Source of the DNA: Rhizobium croatiense
GTDB lineage: Bacteria > Pseudomonadota > Alphaproteobacteria > Rhizobiales > Rhizobiaceae
Reading direction: 5' to 3'
NCBI RefSeq assembly: GCF_019793465.1
Contig: NZ_JAILYJ010000014.1
Location: forward strand, 124,001-188,000
Length of the DNA stretch: 64,000 nucleotides
The translations under genes were made by a program, and so were the position numbers. Positions 55,750-64,000 of the stretch are shown here, one piece after another. Every line of letters begins with the position of its first letter. Position 1 is the first letter of the stretch. Under the pieces are notes generated by a model. It did no database searches. It worked only from the letters and a program-made list of their open reading frames with translations, and was not told the origin of the DNA.

Positions 55750-57290
55750 ATGTCGGAAGGACTTGAAGCTGCTCGTCCTGACGGAACGCCCGCCATCGTC
55801 TGGCTCGGCTTCCTGGCCATGTGCGTTGGCATGTTCATGGCCATCCTCGACGTCCAGGTGGTGGCGACTTCGCTGCCGACCATCCAGTCGGCGCTCGATA
55901 TCGATCCGGATCAGATGAGCTGGATACAGACGGCCTACCTCATCGCCGAGGTGATCGCGATCCCGCTCACCGGCCTCTTGACGCGGCTCTTGACGATGCG
56001 ATGGCTGTTCGTTGCCGCCATCACCCTGTTCGTGATCGCGTCGGCCGGCTGTGCCGCCAGCGGCAGTTTCGGCACGCTGGTTGCCTGGCGGGTGCTTCAG
56101 GGCTTTTCCGGCGGGACCCTGATCCCCTCGGTGTTTTCGGCCGTCTTCATCCTGTTCCCGAACGAGCGGCAGGCGCTTGCGACGACGATCGCCGGCGTGC
56201 TGGCCGTGCTGGCGCCGACCGTCGGGCCGATCGTCGGCGGATGGCTGACCGAAACCTATTCCTGGCACTGGCTGTTCCTGATCAACATCCTTCCGGGCAT
56301 TGCCTCGGCGATCCTGGCGGCCCGCTTCCTGCCCAGGCAGGCGGCCGATCCGTCCGAACTCAGGCATCTCGACGGCCTGTCGCTGCTGTTGATGGCGACG
56401 GCGCTGACGACGCTGGAACTCAGCCTGAAAGAGGCGCCGACCAGCGGCTGGACTTCGGCCTATGTGCTGAGCCTGCTGGCGGTCTGTCTTGTGTCGGGAG
56501 GCGCGTTCATCAGCCGGACGCTGCGTCGGCGCCGGCCGATCGTCGATCTCGGCAATTTCGCCGATCGCAACTTTCTCGTCGGCTCGGTCCTGAGCTTCGT
56601 GCTTGGCATCGGCCTCTTCGGCTCGGTCTATCTCATGCCGGTTTTTCTCGCTTTCGTCAGGGGCCACGATGCCCTCGAAATCGGCGTGACCATGCTGGTC
56701 ACCGGCATCGCCCAGCTGATCTCCGCGCCGGTTGCGGTCGCGCTGGAGAAGCGCATGGATGCGCGGCTGCTGTCGGCTACCGGTTTTGCCCTGTTTGCGA
56801 TCGGTGTCGGCATGAGCGCCTTTCAGGATCCGCGTTCGGACTACGATGCGATGTTTTGGCCGCAGATCGTCCGCGGCGTCGCCATCATGTTTTGCCTGTT
56901 GCCGCCGACGCGGCTGGCGCTCGGCACGCTGCCGGCCGATCGCATTCCCGATGCCAGCGGGCTTTTCAATCTGATGCGCAATCTCGGCGGTGCCATCGGC
57001 ATCGCGCTGATCGACACCATCATCTACACCCGCTCGGAGCCGCTGGGCCAAGGTCTGTGGCGCGCCTTCAGGCCGGCGACATCGAGGCGGCAGCCTTCGT
57101 CGGCGCGCCACTTCAGGCGATATCGGGACATACCGGCAGCTTCGATGCCGATACCACGGCGCTGCTCGATCCGCTGATCCAGACGGCGGCAAGCGTCCAG
57201 GCCATCAACGAAGCCTGGATGGTCGTCGCCATCCTGACCGGCTGCGCCCTGCTGTGCGTGCCCATCGCCAGGCGGCCGGCGCCGGGGTGA
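55750..57290 (+). pseudogene. DHA2-family MFS efflux transporter with a C-terminal frameshift
   Basis: From ATG 55750 the frame encodes an EmrB-like protein (FMAILDVQVVATSLPTIQ, LFPNERQALATTIAG, WLTETYSWHWLFLINI). Near 57063 the frame changes: the first frame ends at 57177 with an Arg/Pro-rich nonsense tail, while the expected sequence continues in another frame to 57290 (GDIEAAAFVGAPLQAISG, AWMVVAILTGCALLCVPIA). So the last membrane segment is lost. An earlier start (55696) is also open. Either recent decay or a read error. Confidence 0.8.
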
Positions 57291-57395
57291 CGAGCGTCAC
57301 GAGACCTTGTCGATCTGCCGATCACCGGTAAGATTTCTCTCACTCTTTTTGCGCCATCCTCTGATTCCCCTCTGGCACTCATCGACGAGATCTCC

Positions 57396-60300
57396 ATGGC
57401 CCCCAACCGGACGCGCAGCTTGCAAATGCCACGACGCGAAGAGCTTGGGCTCTTTGCGATCAGCAACGGTTCCGGCCTGTCGATATCGGCGCTGCCGAAC
57501 GGGACGCTGTTTGCCATCGACTATGCCGACGACAAGGGATCCGTGCAGATCAACCAGATCCAGGGCTCGCCGCTCATCGGTGGCATTGGCCGCCTTTATC
57601 TGCGCGCCGGCGGCGCCCGCCCCGATGTCGTCGAGATCGTCGGGCCGCGTGCCAAAGGCAGTTTCGCCTATGATGCGACGAGCTTCTGCTGGAGCGGCAA
57701 GACAGGCGATATCGCCTACGACGTCCGCCTCGCGCTTCATCCCTCCGAGACGGCATGGTTCTGGCATGCCTCGATCCGGCATCTGAGAGAGGGAACGCTG
57801 CCGGCGGATCTGGTGCTGATCCAGGATGTCGGCCTCGGCGATCGCGGCTTTCTGATGAACAGCGAGGCCTATGCCTCGCAATATGTCGATCACCACATTG
57901 CCGACCACAAGACCTATGGTTGCGTCGTGATAAACCGGCAAAATCTCAAGCAGTCGGGCGGCCGCAATCCCTGGCTGGCGCAAGGCTGCCTCGACGGGGC
58001 TGTCGCCTATGCCACCGATGCGATCCAGCTGGTGCAGGCAAAGGGCCGGCTCGACGACCTGCTGGTCGGCGCCTTCGGCACGCCGCTGCCGAGCCAACGG
58101 CGGCAGCAGGAGACCGCCTGCCCGGCCGTTCAATCGAGATCGCTCTCGGTCACACCAGATGGCGCGACGGCGACTTTCTTTGCCCTGTTCGCCGCCGATC
58201 ATCCCGAGGCGTCGAGCGATGCCGATCTTTCGCGGCTCGACGGCATCAAGCAGCCGGACGATGCGGCCGCTCGTCAGGAGGCGGCAGCACCGGTTCGCAG
58301 CCTGCTCCAGGACGCTCCTCTGCTGGAAGTCGAGACGCTGGATAAAAAGGCGATCGGCCGGCTCTATCCCGAGCGGAGCCTGGAAGAGCGCGGCCACGGA
58401 AAACTACTTTCTTTTTTCGTGCCGGACGGTGCTCTCAACCGCCATGTCGTGCTGCGCGACAAGGAGCTCGTCGTCGCGCGGCGCCACGGCGCGATTGTCC
58501 GAAGCGGCCAGAACATGCTGCTGGATGATGCCACGCTTGCCGCCACCTGCTGGATGCAGGGCATTTTTGCCGCGCAGCTGACGATCGGCAACACGTCCTT
58601 CCACAAGCTCTTTTCCGTCTCGCGCGATCCCTACAATCTGACGCGCGCCAGCGGACTGCGCATCATGGCGGATGTCGGCGCGGGCTGGCAGCTTCTGGCG
58701 GTGCCGTCGGCTTTCGAGATGGGTTTGAGCGACTGCCGCTGGATCTATCAATGCCCGGAGCAGACGATCATCGTCACGGCCGTCGCCTCCGGCGAGGATG
58801 CGGCGATGCAATGGAGCCTCTCCGTCGAGGGCAAGCCGTGCCGCTTCCTGGTCTTCGGTCATGTCGTGCTCGGCGAGCGCGAATATGACGCCGGCGGGCA
58901 GATCGACTTCGACCCCTCGCGCAAACGCGTCTCCTTCCGGCCCGACCCCGCCTGGCTCTGGGGCGGGCGTTACCCCGATGCCGTCTATTGGCTGGTGAGT
59001 TCGACGCCTGATGCCATCGACGAGATCGGCGGCGACGAGCTGCTCTATACCGATGGCCTCGCGCGCAACGGCGCTTTCGTGGCGCTGCGCTCGCAGCCGA
59101 CGCAGGCGCTCTCCTTCGCCGTCGTCGGCTCGATGACCGATGCCGAAGACGCCGAGCGGCTGGCGCAACGTTATGAGGCCGGGGTCAGCGATGAGGCCAT
59201 GCTCGCGCCGGCATCGGCATTCTGGCGCAACGCCGTGCGCGGCATGCGGATCGACAGCGCTTCGCCCGATCTTGCCGCCCAGGCAACCCTGCTGCCCTGG
59301 CTTGCACATGACGCCATCGTGCATCTGAGCGTGCCGCATGGGCTGGAGCAATATACGGGTGCGGCCTGGGGCACGCGCGACGCCTGCCAGGGGCCGATCG
59401 AATTCCTGCTCGCCTATGAACATGACCGCGAGGCCAGGCAAGTGCTGAAAACCGTCTTCAGCGAACAGTACCTGGAAAAAAGCGACTGGCCGCAATGGTT
59501 CATGCTGGAGCCCTATGCCAACATCCGGGCGGGTGACTGCCATGGCGATATCATCGTCTGGCCGTTGAAGGCGCTGTGCGACTATATCGAAGCGACCGGC
59601 GATCTCGCCATTCTCGACGAGAAGGTGTCCTGGCGCGATGAAAAGACCATGCAGAAGGCGCCGGAAGCCGACACCATCACCGTCCATGTCGAGAAACTGC
59701 TCGATTCCGTCCGCGAACGCTTCATCCCGGGAACCCATCTGATCCGTTATGGCGAGGGCGACTGGAACGATTCCCTGCAGCCGGCCGATCCGCATCTGCG
59801 CGACTGGATGGTCAGCAGCTGGACCGTCGCCCTGCTCTACGAGCAGATCGTCCGCTATTCCGCCATCCTGCGCCGTCTCGGCCTTGGCGAGAGAGCCAAG
59901 GCCCTGAGGAAGATCGCCATGGCGATGCGCCGGGATTTCAACCGCCATCTCGTGCGGGACGGCGTCGTCGCCGGCTATGGCATTTTCGATCCGGCCCATG
60001 AGGGCGTCGAATTGCTGCTGCATCCGAGCGACACGCGCACCGGCCTCTCCTTCTCGCTGATCGCGATGACGCAGGCGATGCTCGGCAAGCTGTTCACGCC
60101 GGCGCAGCGGCGCGATCATATGCGGCTGATCGAGGAGCATCTGCTTTTCCCCGACGGCGTACGGCTGATGGAAAAGCCCGCGACCTACGCCGGCGGGCCT
60201 GAAACGCTGTTCCGCCGGGCCGAATCCTCCTCCTTCTTTGGCCGCGAGATCGGGCTGATGTATGTGCATGCACATCTGCGTTATTGCGAAACGCTTGCCC

Positions 60301-60683
60301 TGGACGCTGCCGCGGACGCGCTCTGGGAGGCGATCGCCGTCGTCAATCCGATCGCCGTCACGACGGCCTTGCCGCAGGCATCGCTGCGCCAGCGCAATAC
60401 CTATTTCAGCAGCAGCGACGCGGCCTTCCATGACCGCTATCAGGCGGCGGATGATTGGGCGCGCGTCAAGGCGGGCAAGATCGCCGTCGACGGCGGATGG
60501 CGCATCTATTCAAGCGGCCCCGGCCTCTACACCAGGAGTTTCGTGGAAAATATCCTGGGCTTCAAACGACGCTTCGGCCGGCGCAGCCGCAAACCGCTTC
60601 TGCCGGCGGCGCACGCCGCTGTCGATCTGAGGACGGATCACGCAGCCTGGTGGCGGTTGATGAAGCCGAAGCCGCAAATATGA
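57396..60683 (+). CDS. GH94-like glycoside phosphorylase (possibly 1,2-beta-oligoglucan type)
   Basis: The 1095-aa protein ends in an (alpha/alpha)6-barrel with the GH94 motifs GAAWGTRDACQGPIEF and GEGDWNDSLQPAD (the Asp of DWND being the general acid), followed by ESSSFFGREIG. The N-terminal half is beta-rich and longer than in cellobiose phosphorylase; the total length matches 1,2-beta-oligoglucan phosphorylases. This is attractive because rhizobia make cyclic beta-1,2-glucans, but the specificity is inference. No signal peptide, so cytoplasmic. It converges with the GntR gene 2 bases away. Confidence 0.8.
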   Translation: MAPNRTRSLQMPRREELGLFAISNGSGLSISALPNGTLFAIDYADDKGSVQINQIQGSPLIGGIGRLYLRAGGARPDVVEIVGPRAKGSFAYDATSFCWSGKTGDIAYDVRLALHPSETAWFWHASIRHLREGTLPADLVLIQDVGLGDRGFLMNSEAYASQYVDHHIADHKTYGCVVINRQNLKQSGGRNPWLAQGCLDGAVAYATDAIQLVQAKGRLDDLLVGAFGTPLPSQRRQQETACPAVQSRSLSVTPDGATATFFALFAADHPEASSDADLSRLDGIKQPDDAAARQEAAAPVRSLLQDAPLLEVETLDKKAIGRLYPERSLEERGHGKLLSFFVPDGALNRHVVLRDKELVVARRHGAIVRSGQNMLLDDATLAATCWMQGIFAAQLTIGNTSFHKLFSVSRDPYNLTRASGLRIMADVGAGWQLLAVPSAFEMGLSDCRWIYQCPEQTIIVTAVASGEDAAMQWSLSVEGKPCRFLVFGHVVLGEREYDAGGQIDFDPSRKRVSFRPDPAWLWGGRYPDAVYWLVSSTPDAIDEIGGDELLYTDGLARNGAFVALRSQPTQALSFAVVGSMTDAEDAERLAQRYEAGVSDEAMLAPASAFWRNAVRGMRIDSASPDLAAQATLLPWLAHDAIVHLSVPHGLEQYTGAAWGTRDACQGPIEFLLAYEHDREARQVLKTVFSEQYLEKSDWPQWFMLEPYANIRAGDCHGDIIVWPLKALCDYIEATGDLAILDEKVSWRDEKTMQKAPEADTITVHVEKLLDSVRERFIPGTHLIRYGEGDWNDSLQPADPHLRDWMVSSWTVALLYEQIVRYSAILRRLGLGERAKALRKIAMAMRRDFNRHLVRDGVVAGYGIFDPAHEGVELLLHPSDTRTGLSFSLIAMTQAMLGKLFTPAQRRDHMRLIEEHLLFPDGVRLMEKPATYAGGPETLFRRAESSSFFGREIGLMYVHAHLRYCETLALDAAADALWEAIAVVNPIAVTTALPQASLRQRNTYFSSSDAAFHDRYQAADDWARVKAGKIAVDGGWRIYSSGPGLYTRSFVENILGFKRRFGRRSRKPLLPAAHAAVDLRTDHAAWWRLMKPKPQI

Positions 60684-60685
60684 AT

Positions 60686-61432
60686 TCAGGATAAGTTGGT
60701 CGCGTCGCGCAGCTCTTCGAAACGCGCCGCACTCTTCGACAGGTGGCTGCGGATCGCGCGGCGCGCGGCCGCTTCGTTGCCATCGCGGATCGCCGCGAAG
60801 ATGGCGTGGTGTTCCCTGCGCATGCGGGCAGCATGGCGCTTGCGCTCGAAGCTCGTCATCTTGTCGAGGCGCGCCCATTGGCGCGGCACCATAATGTCGC
60901 CGAACGTGTCGAAGAGGCGGCTGTAATAGGAATTCTGCGTCGCGACCAGGATCGACCTGTGGAAGGCGTAATCCTCCTGCGCGCCGTATCCGCCCTTCTC
61001 CAGCGCCTTGTCGAGGGCATCGAGGCGGTCCTGCATGCGCTCGACGTCCTCCGGCGTGCGCCGCAGCGCGGCAAGACCGGCGGCTTCGTATTCGACCCCG
61101 ATGCGCAGCTCCAGCACACGCAGGACCTCGTCGATCGACTGCAGGTCGTTGGGGATGATCGAGAAGGATCGCGGGTTGGGATCGTTCGAAACGAAAGCCC
61201 CCAGGCCCTGATGCGTGGTGATCAGGCCTTTGGCGCGCAGGGTGGCGAGCGCCTCGCGCACGATCGTCCGGCTGACGCCGGTCGCCGCCATGATCGCCTG
61301 TTCGGTCGGCAGGCGCTGGCCGGGCTTCAGGTCGCCGGATTCGATCTGCGCCATCAGCGTATCGGCAAGGCCGCTGCGCAGGTTCGGCGGCTGGCGAATG
61401 GTGTTGAAGAGCGCGTTGTCCTTGTCCATCAT
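60686..61432 (-). CDS. GntR/FadR-family regulator of the kdu operon
   Basis: The 248-aa protein has a winged helix (AIMAATGVSRTIVREALATLR, wing GLGAFVS) and an FCD domain (LRIGVEYEAAGLAAL, DYAFHRSILVATQN). The position, 94 bases after kduD on the same strand, and a TNGTNNNACNA operator in the promoter at 63230 make it the likely repressor of the kdu genes. Two adjacent ATGs (61432, 61429) are possible starts. Confidence 0.9.
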   Translation of the reverse strand: MMDKDNALFNTIRQPPNLRSGLADTLMAQIESGDLKPGQRLPTEQAIMAATGVSRTIVREALATLRAKGLITTHQGLGAFVSNDPNPRSFSIIPNDLQSIDEVLRVLELRIGVEYEAAGLAALRRTPEDVERMQDRLDALDKALEKGGYGAQEDYAFHRSILVATQNSYYSRLFDTFGDIMVPRQWARLDKMTSFERKRHAARMRREHHAIFAAIRDGNEAAARRAIRSHLSKSAARFEELRDATNLS

Positions 61433-61526
61433 CCCGATCGAAATCCTGCCTGTCGGCGCGGCTGCGCCGACCGCTGTCCCTTTGCTAACGCATGCCGGCG
61501 GGAAAGGCAAAAACGACCCGCGAGGA

Positions 61527-62291
61527 TCACCGCGCCAGCCAGCCGCCATCGACCGGCAGCACCGTCCCATGCACATAGTCGGATGCCGACGATGCCAGGA
61601 AGACGGCCGCACCGCCGAGTTCATCAGGCTTCCCCCAGCGCCCGGCCGGAATGCGGGCGAGGATAGCGGCATTGCGATCCGGATCCTCGCGCAGCGCCGT
61701 CGTATTGTTGGTGACGAAGTAACCCGGCGCGATGGCATTGACGTTGACGCCCTTGCCGGCCCATTCGCAGGCAAGCAGCTTGGTCAGGCCGGCAAGCCCG
61801 CTTTTCGAGGCGGTATAGGAGGGGATGCGGATGCCGCCCTGGAAGGACAGCAGCGAGGCGATGTTGATGATCTTGCCCCTGCCCTTGTCGACCATGTGAC
61901 GGCCGGCCGCCTGCGACAGGAAGAATGCCGTCTTCAGGTTGACGTCGATCACTGCGTCCCAGTCTTCCTCGGTAAAGTCGAGCGCATCGGCACGGCGGAT
62001 GATGCCGGCATTGTTGACGAGGATGTCGAGGCCGCCGAAGGTCTGGATGGCCTCGGCGACGATCCCCTTGACCGGTTCGATCGTGCCGAGATCGGCCTTG
62101 ATGACATGGAAGCGGCTGCCCGCTTCCTTCACCAATGCTTCGGTTTCGTCCATCGAGGAGCGCCCGACGGCGACGATCGAAGCGCCGGCCGCAGCTAGCG
62201 CGGCCGCGATGGCCTGGCCGATGCCGGTATTGGCGCCGGTGACGACGGCCGTCTTGCCGGAAAGATCGAAGGGATTGGCCACGGCGCTCAC
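61527..62291 (-). CDS. kduD: 2-dehydro-3-deoxy-D-gluconate 5-dehydrogenase
   Basis: The 254-aa SDR matches KduD: NPFDLSGKTAVVTGANTGIG, NNAGIIRRADALDFTEEDWD, catalytic Ser in NIASLLSFQGG and Tyr-Lys in YTASKSGLAG, end VLPVDGGWLAR. It reduces 2,5-diketo-3-deoxygluconate to KDG in uronate catabolism. The GTG start overlaps the kduI stop (GTGA), so it is coupled to kduI. Confidence 0.95.
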   Translation of the reverse strand: MSAVANPFDLSGKTAVVTGANTGIGQAIAAALAAAGASIVAVGRSSMDETEALVKEAGSRFHVIKADLGTIEPVKGIVAEAIQTFGGLDILVNNAGIIRRADALDFTEEDWDAVIDVNLKTAFFLSQAAGRHMVDKGRGKIINIASLLSFQGGIRIPSYTASKSGLAGLTKLLACEWAGKGVNVNAIAPGYFVTNNTTALREDPDRNAAILARIPAGRWGKPDELGGAAVFLASSASDYVHGTVLPVDGGWLAR

Positions 62292-63124
62292 CTCAGATCC
62301 GCAATGGCGATGTGATCCATGTCGATGAAGCTCTTGTTGTCGCCGGCCATCGCCCAGATGAAGCTGTAATTCTTGGTGCCGGCGCCCGAATGGATCGACC
62401 AGGGCGGCGAGATGACCGCCTGCTCGTTGGCGACGAGCATATGCCGGGTCTGCTGCGGCTCGCCCATGAAGTGGAAAACGCGCTGCTCGGCTTCGAGATC
62501 GAAATAGAGATAGGCTTCCATGCGCCGGTCATGCGTGTGGGCCGGCATGGTGTTCCAGACGCTGCCCGGCTCGATCATGGTGAAGCCCAAAGTGAGCTGG
62601 CAGGAATGGCAGACCTCCGGGTGGATGAACTGGTAGATCGACCGCTTGTTGGCCGTCGCGCCTTCGCCCGGCGTCAGGTGGCGGGCCTTTTCGCGGGTGA
62701 GCAGCACGGTCGGATGCGTCTGATGGGCCGGCGTCGAGACCAGATAGAACTTGGCCGGATTGGCGGCATCCGCGCTCTCGAACCTGACGTCCCTGGCACC
62801 CTTGCCGGCATAGAGGCAATCATATTTGGCAAGATCGTAGCTGGTGCCGTCGACGATGATGCGGCCGGCGCCGCCGATGTTCAGCGCGCCGAGTTCACGC
62901 TCGGCAAGGAAGGTTTCCTGTCCGATCGCCGTCGGCGCCGTCAGCGTCAGCCCGGTGCCGAGCGGAGTGGCGCCGCCGATGACCATGCGGTCGTAATGGG
63001 AATAGGTCAGCCGGATCTCGCCGCCTTCGAAGATGGTTTCCACCAGAAAGTGACGCCGCAGCGTTTCGGTGTCGTAACCGCGCACGGCCTCGGGATGGGA
63101 GGCGTGCCTCACGTCGATCTGCAT
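62288..63124 (-). CDS. kduI: 5-dehydro-4-deoxy-D-glucuronate isomerase
   Basis: The 278-aa protein is a typical KduI cupin: RHASHPEAVRGYDTETLRRHFL at the N-terminus, and the zinc site HTHDRRMEAYLYF with His, His and Glu, plus a further His in SIHSGAGT. It isomerises 4-deoxy-5-ketouronate to 2,5-diketo-3-deoxygluconate. It is the first gene of the kduI-kduD-gntR operon driven by the promoter at 63223-63252. Confidence 0.95.
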   Translation of the reverse strand: MQIDVRHASHPEAVRGYDTETLRRHFLVETIFEGGEIRLTYSHYDRMVIGGATPLGTGLTLTAPTAIGQETFLAERELGALNIGGAGRIIVDGTSYDLAKYDCLYAGKGARDVRFESADAANPAKFYLVSTPAHQTHPTVLLTREKARHLTPGEGATANKRSIYQFIHPEVCHSCQLTLGFTMIEPGSVWNTMPAHTHDRRMEAYLYFDLEAEQRVFHFMGEPQQTRHMLVANEQAVISPPWSIHSGAGTKNYSFIWAMAGDNKSFIDMDHIAIADLR

Positions 63125-63222
63125 GTCAATTTTCCTTCAGCTTCATTGTCGTCAGGCGGTACCGCTATTGCGGAAAGCTGGTCATATCAGACGGTTTTCC
63201 GCTGCGGTGGTATCCGTCTGGT

Positions 63223-63252
63223 TACATAGTTGTACGACAAGTTCGGTGTCAA
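63223..63252 (-). promoter_or_regulatory. kduI promoter with GntR-type operator in the spacer
   Basis: On the minus strand TTGACA (63247-63252) and TATGTA (63223-63228) are 18 bases apart. The perfect 11-base palindromic-type site TTGTACGACAA (63230-63240) fills most of the spacer and fits the FadR-subfamily consensus TNGTNNNACNA. A bound repressor would block RNA polymerase, and the FadR-type product of the third gene is the obvious candidate. Confidence 0.75.
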
Positions 63253-63395
63253 CAGCTTTGTCGGCGCCTTGCCCGAGGAGAGGGAGGCGGCAAGAGCATT
63301 CGAGAGAGTTGAGAACAGACAGGAGAAATTGCCTGGGATTGACGACGACATCCCCATCGCAAGCGGCCGCTCTCGGCGCGGTCCGGTGGCCAAAA

Positions 63396-63551
63396 CGAAA
63401 AAGCCTGCCGCGGGAGGAGGTGCGGCAGGCTTTTCGAAAAGAACCGAACGACAGCTGGGAGGAGGAGTGCTGCCGTTCCCGCAGGCGACCTTGGGAGGAG
63501 GATAGGCGCCTGCATATCGAAGGGATGCGGGAGGAGATGCATCGCTTCGAT
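63396..63551 (-). ncRNA. Anti-Shine-Dalgarno hairpin sRNA array (cuckoo/CcsR type)
   Basis: On the minus strand there are four consecutive hairpins: 63517-63550, 63481-63513, 63446-63478 and 63403-63430. The loops show CUCCUCCC in the first and CCUCCUCCC in the other three. Stems are 6-10 bases and the last one is followed by five U (63398-63402), so it is also a Rho-independent terminator. The repeated CCUCCUCCC loop defines the cuckoo/CcsR sRNAs of alphaproteobacteria, which usually carry two such hairpins each, so this could be one four-hairpin RNA or two tandem units. It follows a DUF1127 gene on the same strand, as CcsR1-4 follow ccaF1 in Rhodobacter. Confidence 0.85.
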
Positions 63552-63603
63552 AGAAATAATCATACTTATTTTGTGCCCAGTTGATAGGCATTTCTTTGCA
63601 AGG

Positions 63604-63681
63604 CAGCCATGCATTATGCGAAATGCTCATGGCTGGCAGGCACCGCAAAAGCAAAGCGCCCGCTCGGGAGAAGCAGGCGCT
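63604..63681 (-). other. Additional hairpins between the DUF1127 gene and the sRNA array
   Basis: Two further stems lie here on the minus strand. One pairs 63672-63681 with 63655-63664 around a UCUCCCG loop (10 pairs, one G-U), a degenerate relative of the CCUCC loops. The other pairs 63628-63635 with 63604-63611 (8 perfect pairs) with an inner GCATT/AATGC extension. They may separate coding mRNA from sRNA after processing. Confidence 0.6.
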
Positions 63682-63715
63682 GGGCAAGGCTCGAAGATGG
63701 TCGTCTGTCAGGCCG

Positions 63716-63862
63716 TTAGCGGCCGATGGCTGCACGGGCGATGTTGCGGATTTCGCCGCGGCCGATGCCGAGGTCGTCCAGTTCGCGCGTGGTCATACGG
63801 CCCAGTTCAGCGACCGTCTGACGGTACTTGCGCCAATTGTTGAAAGAGCGTGCTACGTTCAT
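63716..63862 (-). CDS. DUF1127 small Arg-rich protein (CcaF1-like)
   Basis: The 48-aa protein starts MNVARSFNNWRKYRQTVAEL and continues with MTTRELDDLGIGRGEIR, a nearly ideal DUF1127 sequence. In Rhodobacter sphaeroides the DUF1127 protein CcaF1 binds RNA and affects maturation and turnover of the CcsR sRNAs encoded downstream; in Agrobacterium such proteins affect phosphate and carbon metabolism. GGGG lies upstream of the ATG. It is too short for many gene finders. The hairpin array begins 35 bases downstream on the same strand. Confidence 0.92.
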   Translation of the reverse strand: MNVARSFNNWRKYRQTVAELGRMTTRELDDLGIGRGEIRNIARAAIGR

Positions 63863-63937
63863 GATGATCCCCTTTCCGTGGGCTTTCGAAGCCTAGCTGC
63901 CAGTCCTTGGCGCTTCGTTCGCTTCGATGAGCCGTAT

Positions 63938-63964
63938 ATAATATGAGACGCGCGATTGTTGCAG
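63938..63964 (-). promoter_or_regulatory. Possible promoter of the DUF1127/sRNA unit
   Basis: On the minus strand CTGCAA (63959-63964) and TATTAT (63938-63943) are 15 bases apart, about 75 bases before the DUF1127 start. The match to sigma-70 is modest. RpoH-type promoters drive the related Rhodobacter locus, and this could be one. The boxes are tentative. Confidence 0.35.
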
Positions 63965-64000
63965 CGCCAATGCATCACTGCACCTATGCGGTCTTTGCAT

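Noticed and set aside
58404..60431. 675-codon minus-strand frame opposite the GH94-like gene
   Set aside because: Antisense artefact; GH94 motifs on the plus strand are decisive.
63403..63540. Repeated GGGAGGAGG on the plus strand as a series of strong ribosome-binding sites
   Set aside because: None is followed by a start codon with a sensible frame; each lies in the loop of a hairpin whose minus-strand RNA shows CCUCCUCCC.
63123..63584. 153-codon plus-strand frame over the kduI promoter and hairpin array
   Set aside because: Starts inside the antisense end of kduI and runs through the promoter/operator and hairpins; composition is not protein-like.

Overview
The window looks like one replicon segment (chromosome or megaplasmid, I cannot tell which) of a fast-growing Rhizobium of the leguminosarum/etli type. 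Coding density and G+C are high. The evidence is an L-asparagine catabolic operon laid out as in Rhizobium etli, many ABC uptake operons with dedicated GntR/LysR/AraC/RpiR/ROK regulators, a flagellin fragment of the rhizobial FlaA type, palindromic intergenic repeats typical of rhizobia, and a DUF1127 gene followed by anti-Shine-Dalgarno hairpins. No rRNA, tRNA, CRISPR array, origin or complete prophage was seen.

Layout. 1-8347: two filamentous-hemagglutinin/CdiA-type C-terminal regions in tandem. They share a related stalk and pretoxin region but end in different nuclease-like toxins, each followed by its own candidate immunity gene. A truncated transposase gene separates them, and the second copy has lost its 5' end and is frameshifted twice. 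8398-9504: a decayed DUF1349 remnant and an intact DUF1349 gene. 9732-17887: a peptide/opine-type ABC importer operon carrying RidA, a SelA-like PLP enzyme and an AllE-like bicupin. 17973-23858: tandem FadR-type regulators, then asparagine permease, asparaginase and aspartase. 23905-32647: mixed accessory genes (TauD-like dioxygenase, AhpD-like protein, Fic protein, AraC regulator, small proteins, pirin, paired YdcZ-type transporters, dienelactone hydrolase). 32980-38383: sugar ABC operon with a Gfo/Idh/MocA oxidoreductase. 38558-40577: a LysR-MBL pair lying between two copies of the 3' end of the sugar ATPase gene. 41282-43112: AraC/SDR divergent pair. 43293-49845: divergent RpiR-associated catabolic cluster (NTF2-like, M81 peptidase, D-threonine-aldolase-like enzyme; RidA, RpiR, SDR and an MFS gene interrupted by an amber codon). 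49921-55099: ROK regulator, EamA exporter, AraC regulator, GH20 hexosaminidase. 55439-57290: a flagellin 5' fragment and a frameshifted DHA2 efflux gene. 57396-63124: a GH94-like phosphorylase, then a convergent GntR-kduD-kduI operon with a clear promoter/operator. 63396-63862: a DUF1127 gene followed by a run of CCUCCUCCC hairpins, the arrangement known from the CcaF1/CcsR (cuckoo) system.

The theme is nutrient scavenging (amino compounds, sugars, uronates) mixed with signs of recombination: an IS fragment, orphan toxin cassettes, a partial gene duplication, gene fragments and several recently broken genes. The two most notable loci are the twin toxin/immunity cassettes at the left end and the DUF1127 plus anti-SD hairpin array at the right end.
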